A DNA stretch of 10,302 nt from Desulfobacteraceae bacterium (GTDB taxonomy: Bacteria > Desulfobacterota > Desulfobacteria > Desulfobacterales > UBA11574): contig PKTV01000407.1 of NCBI GenBank assembly GCA_002868985.1, positions 1-10,302 on the forward strand, read 5' to 3'. Positions 6,737-10,302 of this stretch are shown one piece after another. The position numbers and the translations under genes were made by a program. Under the pieces are notes generated by a model. It ran no database searches. It was not told where the DNA came from and saw only the letters and a list, made by a program, of their open reading frames with translations. Numbering within the stretch: the stretch's first letter is position 1; every line of letters begins with the position of its first letter.

Positions 6737-8443
6737 ATGATCAAAAGCCTGAAACAAAAGTTATCGCTTTTGTTAATACTTCCCGTGGCCTTGCTTCTTT
6801 TTCTCGCAGGCGTTTCAGGATTTATATATGTTAGAAACGTCCTACTCGATGAATGGCAGAAGGCAGCGATACTCAAACTGGAACGCGCTGCACATCACAT
6901 GGACATGCGGTTAAGTCGTCCGATGGAGTGGATTAAAATGTTCCATGAAACTGCCGAAAGCCGTGGCGGCCCCGCAACCCAGGAATTGATTCTAACCCGG
7001 CTTAAAAATCTGGAGGGCATCACAAACGTCAATCTGAAATGGACAGATAAGCATTCAGAGCCTTCCCATATGATTATGCAGAAGCATATGGATGGCAAAG
7101 GTATGATGCAATTTCACCGGGCTATCATATCAGAAGTGACGGCCCCTCGTTACGATGCAAAGACCAAACAAAAAACAGTGACCTTGATTTCAGATTTCAA
7201 AGATGAATCCGGCCGGCTTGTTGGCCGTCTGGAGGTATCCCTTGGTTTTGACTTTCTCATGCAGGATATCAATAAATATGGCTGGTGGGAAAGCAGCATG
7301 ACCTGCCTGGTCGATTTGTCAGGCCGGTATCTTGCCCACAGCACCGCCATGAAAGACCGCACCCGGCTGGGAGAAACCAATGATCCGGTTGAACTGGCAG
7401 TGATGAAAAGCATGAGCGAGAAACCATATGGAACCCACCTGGGTCCCGGGCATCCTCCCAAGCTGGTGAGCGGCTTTTACAAAATCAAGCAAGCCCCCTG
7501 GGTCATTGTAATGTCTGCGCCAGGCAAAGATATTTTGGCGCCGATCGTCGAATTTCGCTTTTATTATGCCATCGCCGGCAGCTTTTGTATTCTCTTTATT
7601 TTAGTGCTTATTCAATTTGTTGGCGGAAGGATGGTTCGTCAAATCAGAAAGATTTCAGATGCAGCAAAACAGGTCGCCAGGGGAGATTACGTGAGTCCCC
7701 TGCCCATAACTTCTTCGGACGAAATAGGCCAATTAAAAACCAGCTTTAACACCATGGTCGAAGGATTAAAAGAAAGGGATTTCATCCGCGACACCTTTGG
7801 ACGATACATGGATCCGGAAGTCGCCAGAGAACTCATGAAACGCCCTGAGGCCGGCAGATTGGGAGGGGAACAACGAGAAGTGGCGGTTTTAATGTCCGAC
7901 ATCCGGGGTTTTACACCTGTTTCTGAGTCCATTAGCCCTGAGGAGACCATTCGTATTTTGAATCATTATTTTTCTCACATGATTGAGGTGATCCAAAGGC
8001 ATAAAGGGATTATTGTGGATTTCTACGGTGACGGTATCCTTGTTTTTTTTGACCCGCTTGAAGGCCCCGTCAAAAAAGAGGTCCGGCGTGCCATTCACTG
8101 CGGCCTTGAGATGCAACAAAGTATGACGCTATTCAATAAAGAAATGAAATTGGAAAATCTACCCGAGCTTCAAACAGGTATCGGCATCAATGTGGGTGAA
8201 GTTGTAGTGGGAAATATCGGCTCCTCAACCAGAGCCAAGTATGGCATTGTTGGGTCGGCAGTAAATATTACCCAAAGGATCCAAGCTGAAGCCAAAGGCG
8301 GCGAAGTGATCATATCAGACTCTGCTTATGGTTTTTTAAAAAATGATTTGAAAATAAAACAAGCTTTTTCAACCCAATTAAAAGGTGTTAATGAAAAGAT
8401 GAATTTACATATCGTAGAAAGTGTACAAAACAAATTCGAATAA
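6737..8443 (+). CDS. Membrane-bound class III adenylate/guanylate cyclase with Met/His-rich extracytoplasmic sensor and HAMP
   Basis: The product (568 aa) should make a cyclic nucleotide (cAMP or cGMP) from an NTP in response to a periplasmic signal. TM1 is at about 9-32, an extracytoplasmic Cache-like sensor at about 33-270, TM2 at 274-297, HAMP at 298-350, the FGRYMDPEVAREL transducer at 354-366 and the cyclase domain at about 378-560. Metal-binding D388 (MSDIRGFT) and D432 (YGDGILVFF) and transition-state residues N510 and R514 (VNITQR) are present, so catalysis looks intact. The two positions that usually select adenine, Lys and Asp in canonical enzymes, are D428 and S507, so the substrate cannot be called. 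The sensor is rich in Met and His, notably residues 53-57 (HHMDM) and 106-127. GAGGAG at 6725-6730, 6 bp before the ATG, fixes the start. It lies inside a Cu/Ag export cluster, and metal sensing is inferred from that and the Met/His cluster. Confidence 0.92.
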   Translation: MIKSLKQKLSLLLILPVALLLFLAGVSGFIYVRNVLLDEWQKAAILKLERAAHHMDMRLSRPMEWIKMFHETAESRGGPATQELILTRLKNLEGITNVNLKWTDKHSEPSHMIMQKHMDGKGMMQFHRAIISEVTAPRYDAKTKQKTVTLISDFKDESGRLVGRLEVSLGFDFLMQDINKYGWWESSMTCLVDLSGRYLAHSTAMKDRTRLGETNDPVELAVMKSMSEKPYGTHLGPGHPPKLVSGFYKIKQAPWVIVMSAPGKDILAPIVEFRFYYAIAGSFCILFILVLIQFVGGRMVRQIRKISDAAKQVARGDYVSPLPITSSDEIGQLKTSFNTMVEGLKERDFIRDTFGRYMDPEVARELMKRPEAGRLGGEQREVAVLMSDIRGFTPVSESISPEETIRILNHYFSHMIEVIQRHKGIIVDFYGDGILVFFDPLEGPVKKEVRRAIHCGLEMQQSMTLFNKEMKLENLPELQTGIGINVGEVVVGNIGSSTRAKYGIVGSAVNITQRIQAEAKGGEVIISDSAYGFLKNDLKIKQAFSTQLKGVNEKMNLHIVESVQNKFE

Positions 8444-8481
8444 AAAGGTTCTTAAAAACCATCCTTATTTCCGTATTGTCA

Positions 8482-8529
8482 GGTGTATATTATTGGGAAT
8501 TCAAACTTGACAATTGCCCAATATATACC
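8482..8529. repeat. Long imperfect inverted repeat (AT-rich hairpin) in intergenic region
   Basis: Arm 8482-8501 pairs with 8512-8529: a 10-bp block (GGTGTATATT with AATATATACC, one G-T), then GGG with CCC after a 3-nt bulge, then AATT with AATT after a 1-nt bulge, leaving a 10-nt loop. About 17 pairs in total. No T-run follows it, so it is not an obvious terminator. A perfect TTGACA hexamer (8507-8512) overlaps its loop. It could be a protein-binding dyad or a small repeat element. Confidence 0.6.
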
Positions 8530-8571
8530 ACTATGTCATATATAGGACATCGTGTTCTAAATGCTGATAAT
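8507..8571 (+). promoter_or_regulatory. Candidate sigma-70-type promoter region for the TPR-copA unit
   Basis: Two overlapping possibilities are visible. A perfect -35-like TTGACA lies at 8507-8512, but only a poor -10 (TATGTC, 8532-8537, 19-bp spacing) follows. A second pair is AGGACA (8544-8549) and GATAAT (8566-8571) with 16-bp spacing, matching the consensus at 4/6 and 5/6. Either would transcribe toward the TPR gene at 8623. The rest of the 170-bp gap (8444-8613) shows no ORF or RNA gene. Confidence 0.4.
8533..8550. promoter_or_regulatory. Candidate operator: ATGTC-N8-GACAT dyad
   Basis: ATGTC (8533-8537) and GACAT (8546-8550) form an inverted repeat around an AT-rich 8-bp spacer. The dyad overlaps the weak -10 of the first promoter candidate and contains the -35 of the second, a good position for a repressor or activator. 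It does not match the CueR or CsoR operator forms I can recall. The binding protein is unknown. Confidence 0.35.
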
Positions 8572-8608
8572 ACATAATTTTACTGCGAAACCGTTTGATC
8601 TTCTAAAA

Positions 8609-8613
8609 AGAGG
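8609..8613 (+). promoter_or_regulatory. Ribosome binding site that decides the TPR gene start
   Basis: AGAGG at 8609-8613 abuts an ATG at 8614 with no spacer, but lies 9 bp before the in-frame ATG at 8623. The second ATG also opens directly into a Lys-Lys signal peptide, so 8623 is the preferred start. Confidence 0.6.
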
Positions 8614-8622
8614 ATGACGCCG

Positions 8623-9387
8623 ATGAAAAAAATGTTATTGGGAATAAGTCTCCTTTTATTTTTTAGTGCACCGGCCTGGGGATATGATGCCGTATATTTC
8701 TATAACCTCGGTCTGGACAGCAATATGTCGAACACAAAGATCAACTATTTCACCAGGGCCATTGAGTTGAATCCTGAGTTGTCTGCCGCTTATGAAGAAC
8801 GGGGAATGCTCTACTATTTTCAGGAACATTACACTAAAATGATTCGTGATTTTCTGAAAGTTACCAAGCTGAGCCCTGACAATACAAACGGTTACACCAT
8901 GCTGGGAGTGGCATATTTAAAAAAAGACGACTATGATTCAGCGGTGTCCAACTTGACTCGAGCCATTGAATTAAAACCCAAACTCGCTGATGCTTATGGA
9001 TATCGCGCGGAAGCGTTTCGTCTAAAAGGGATGTTGGATCTTGCGGTTCAAGATGCCACCCGAGCAATCGAAATCGGCGGCAACAAACGAACCATCGGCA
9101 TGGCTTATTCGACACGGACTAAGGCTTACAGAGACTTAGGAGAGAGTGAACGGGCTGAGGCTGATTTCAAAAAGGCAGTGAATTTGGATCCCGCATATGA
9201 TATCTATAAGTATTTCACCATCACCGAATATCTTGCTGATTCTGCTGGCAAATACGGGAATGTAACAGGTTTCGGCAGGATGGGAGCAGCCATGATGGCT
9301 GCCATTTTTTTAGTGCTGATTTTTAAACTTACTCTGCCAGCACCAAAGAAGAAAAAATGGTCTGATTGGTGGAAACGTAACGAGTAA
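8623..9387 (+). CDS. Exported tetratricopeptide-repeat protein with C-terminal membrane anchor
   Basis: This is a 254-aa protein of unknown specific role, probably a periplasmic-facing protein-protein interaction scaffold. Residues 1-20 form a signal peptide (KK, hydrophobic core, cleavage near PAWG-YD). About five consecutive TPR units of about 34 residues cover 21-195. Their family pattern is visible in phrases such as FTRAIELNPELSAAYEERG, LTRAIELKPKLADAYGYRA and FKKAVNLDPAYDIY. A single hydrophobic segment at about 218-239 (MGAAMMAAIFLVLIFKL) is followed by a strongly basic tail (KKKKWSDWWKRNE), which predicts a cytoplasmic C-terminus. The start at 8623 is preferred over an in-frame ATG at 8614 because of ribosome-site spacing. 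It sits 39 bp upstream of the copper ATPase and is probably co-transcribed with it from a promoter in the 8444-8613 gap. A link to metal handling rests on context only; no metal-binding motif is seen. Confidence 0.88.
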   Translation: MKKMLLGISLLLFFSAPAWGYDAVYFYNLGLDSNMSNTKINYFTRAIELNPELSAAYEERGMLYYFQEHYTKMIRDFLKVTKLSPDNTNGYTMLGVAYLKKDDYDSAVSNLTRAIELKPKLADAYGYRAEAFRLKGMLDLAVQDATRAIEIGGNKRTIGMAYSTRTKAYRDLGESERAEADFKKAVNLDPAYDIYKYFTITEYLADSAGKYGNVTGFGRMGAAMMAAIFLVLIFKLTLPAPKKKKWSDWWKRNE

Positions 9388-9426
9388 CCTTTTGGAAATT
9401 GTGGATATGCGGAGGATATGCATTTC

Positions 9427-10302
9427 ATGTCCGAACAGACCATAACTTTACCTGTAACCGGGATGACCTGCGCCAACTGTGCCGCGAATATTGAAAGAGG
9501 ACTGAAAAAGCTGGAAGGTGTTCAAAATTCAAACATCAATTTTGCAACCGAGCAGGTGATACTTTCTTTTGATCCCAAAAAGCTTCGGGTAAGAGACGTT
9601 GTCGAGAACATTGAGGGATCCGGCTACACGGTAGCCTTAGCAAAAATAGAACTTCCGGTGACCGGGATGACCTGCGCCAACTGCGCGGCGAACATCAAGA
9701 GGACTTTAAACAAAAAGGTCTCCGGTGTGATCGATGCAGCTGTAAACTTTGCCACGGAACGGGTGTCGGTGGAATATATCCCCAGTGTTTCCAGCATCGA
9801 CGATATCGTATCGGCCATTGAAAAGGCCGGTTACGGTGCCATTCTTCCGGACGAAGCCATGGAAACGGAAGATGCTGAACAGGCTGCACGGCAGGCTGAA
9901 ATTAAAGACCAAACCCGCAAGTTTGCAACAGGTGTAATCTTTGCCCTTCCTTTGTTTGTAATCAGCATGATGCGGGATTTCAACCTTATCGGTCCTTGGA
10001 GCCATGCACCTTGGGTGAACTGGTTCTTTCTGGTTCTTGCCACGCCGGTTCAGTTTTATACCGGATGGGACTATTATGTGGGCGGTTTTAAAAGCCTTAA
10101 GAATAAGAGCGCGAATATGGATGTTCTCGTGGCCATGGGATCATCCATCGCCTATTTCTATTCGATAACAATTTTACTTTTCCCATCGCTGGGTCAACAT
10201 GTCTATTTTGAAACCTCGGCGGTCATCATTACGCTCATTAAACTGGGCAAAATGCTCGAAGCCCGTACCAAAGGCAAAACCGGCGGCGCCATCCGAAAGC
10301 TG
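9427..10302 (+). CDS. copA: CopA-type P1B Cu(I)/Ag(I)-translocating ATPase, N-terminal part (cut by window end)
   Basis: This is a P1B-type ATPase that pumps Cu(I)/Ag(I) out of the cytoplasm. Only the first 292 residues are in the window. Two heavy-metal-associated domains occur at about 5-70 and 74-140, each with GMTCANC (C15/C18 and C83/C86). The first four membrane helices follow, at about 165-183, 196-214, 229-252 and 259-276, with the family signatures NMDVLVAMGSSIAYFYS (230-246) and YFETSAVIITLIKLGK (260-275). The reading frame is still open at base 10302. The CPC metal site, the DKTG phosphorylation site and the nucleotide-binding domain lie beyond the edge, so Cu(I) specificity is inferred from the two CxxC domains and helix signatures. 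GGAGG at 9411-9415 is 11 bp before the ATG at 9427; an in-frame ATG at 9418 (2 bp away) is possible but too close. The ATPase would feed the periplasmic metal pool that CusCBA exports. Confidence 0.93.
   Translation, partial: MSEQTITLPVTGMTCANCAANIERGLKKLEGVQNSNINFATEQVILSFDPKKLRVRDVVENIEGSGYTVALAKIELPVTGMTCANCAANIKRTLNKKVSGVIDAAVNFATERVSVEYIPSVSSIDDIVSAIEKAGYGAILPDEAMETEDAEQAARQAEIKDQTRKFATGVIFALPLFVISMMRDFNLIGPWSHAPWVNWFFLVLATPVQFYTGWDYYVGGFKSLKNKSANMDVLVAMGSSIAYFYSITILLFPSLGQHVYFETSAVIITLIKLGKMLEARTKGKTGGAIRKL
9457..9683 (+). repeat. Duplicated HMA metal-binding domain coding sequence (204-bp offset)
   Basis: A 23-nt stretch that codes TGMTCAN plus part of Cys is identical at 9457-9479 and 9661-9683, 204 bp (68 codons) apart. 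Similarity continues in the protein (CAANI, then NFATE in both domains) but the DNA diverges. This fits an internal domain duplication with strong constraint, or local gene conversion, around the metal-binding loop. Confidence 0.75.

Noticed and set aside
8447..8460. GGTT...AACC small hairpin just after the cyclase stop, as a terminator
   Set aside because: Only a 4-bp stem with no clear T-run after it.
8614..8616. ATG at 8614 as the start of the TPR protein
   Set aside because: It directly abuts the AGAGG ribosome site with no spacer; the in-frame ATG at 8623 has proper spacing and begins a normal signal peptide.

Overview
The window looks like a heavy-metal (copper/silver) resistance island on the chromosome or a plasmid of a Gram-negative bacterium. 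An outer-membrane factor, periplasmic adaptor and RND pump all require two membranes. The mixed codon use, moderate GC content and the multi-domain sensor cyclase would fit a Desulfobacterota-type (former deltaproteobacterial) organism, but that placement is inference from gene style only. All real genes lie on the + strand.

Layout: (1) 5-1339, a TolC/CusC-type outer-membrane factor, possibly clipped at its 5' end; (2) 1336-2814, a CusB-type adaptor whose ATG overlaps the previous stop (ATGA) and which ends in a Met/Asp-rich tandem repeat; (3) 2880-6011, a CusA-type RND pump with the three-methionine site; (4) 6034-6516, a small secreted His/Met-rich protein with a strong Shine-Dalgarno. These four read as one operon. 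(5) 6517-6736 is non-coding and holds two strong hairpins with UUYA loops, resembling ends of IS200/IS605-type elements. (6) 6737-8443 is a membrane-bound class III nucleotide cyclase (sensor, HAMP, cyclase domain) whose extracytoplasmic domain carries a dense Met/His cluster. (7) 8444-8613 is a non-coding stretch with stacked dyad symmetries and promoter-like hexamers. (8) 8623-9387 is an exported TPR protein with a C-terminal membrane anchor. (9) 9427 to the window end is a CopA-type P1B ATPase with two N-terminal CxxC metal-binding domains, cut by the window edge.

Working together: the ATPase would move Cu(I)/Ag(I) from cytoplasm to periplasm, and CusCBA would expel it from periplasm to outside. 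The secreted His/Met protein and the Met-rich CusB tail are candidate periplasmic metal carriers; no CusF-like gene is visible. No DNA-binding regulator or two-component system lies in the window. The most interesting idea is that the Met/His-rich sensor cyclase is a periplasmic metal sensor that reports through a cyclic nucleotide.
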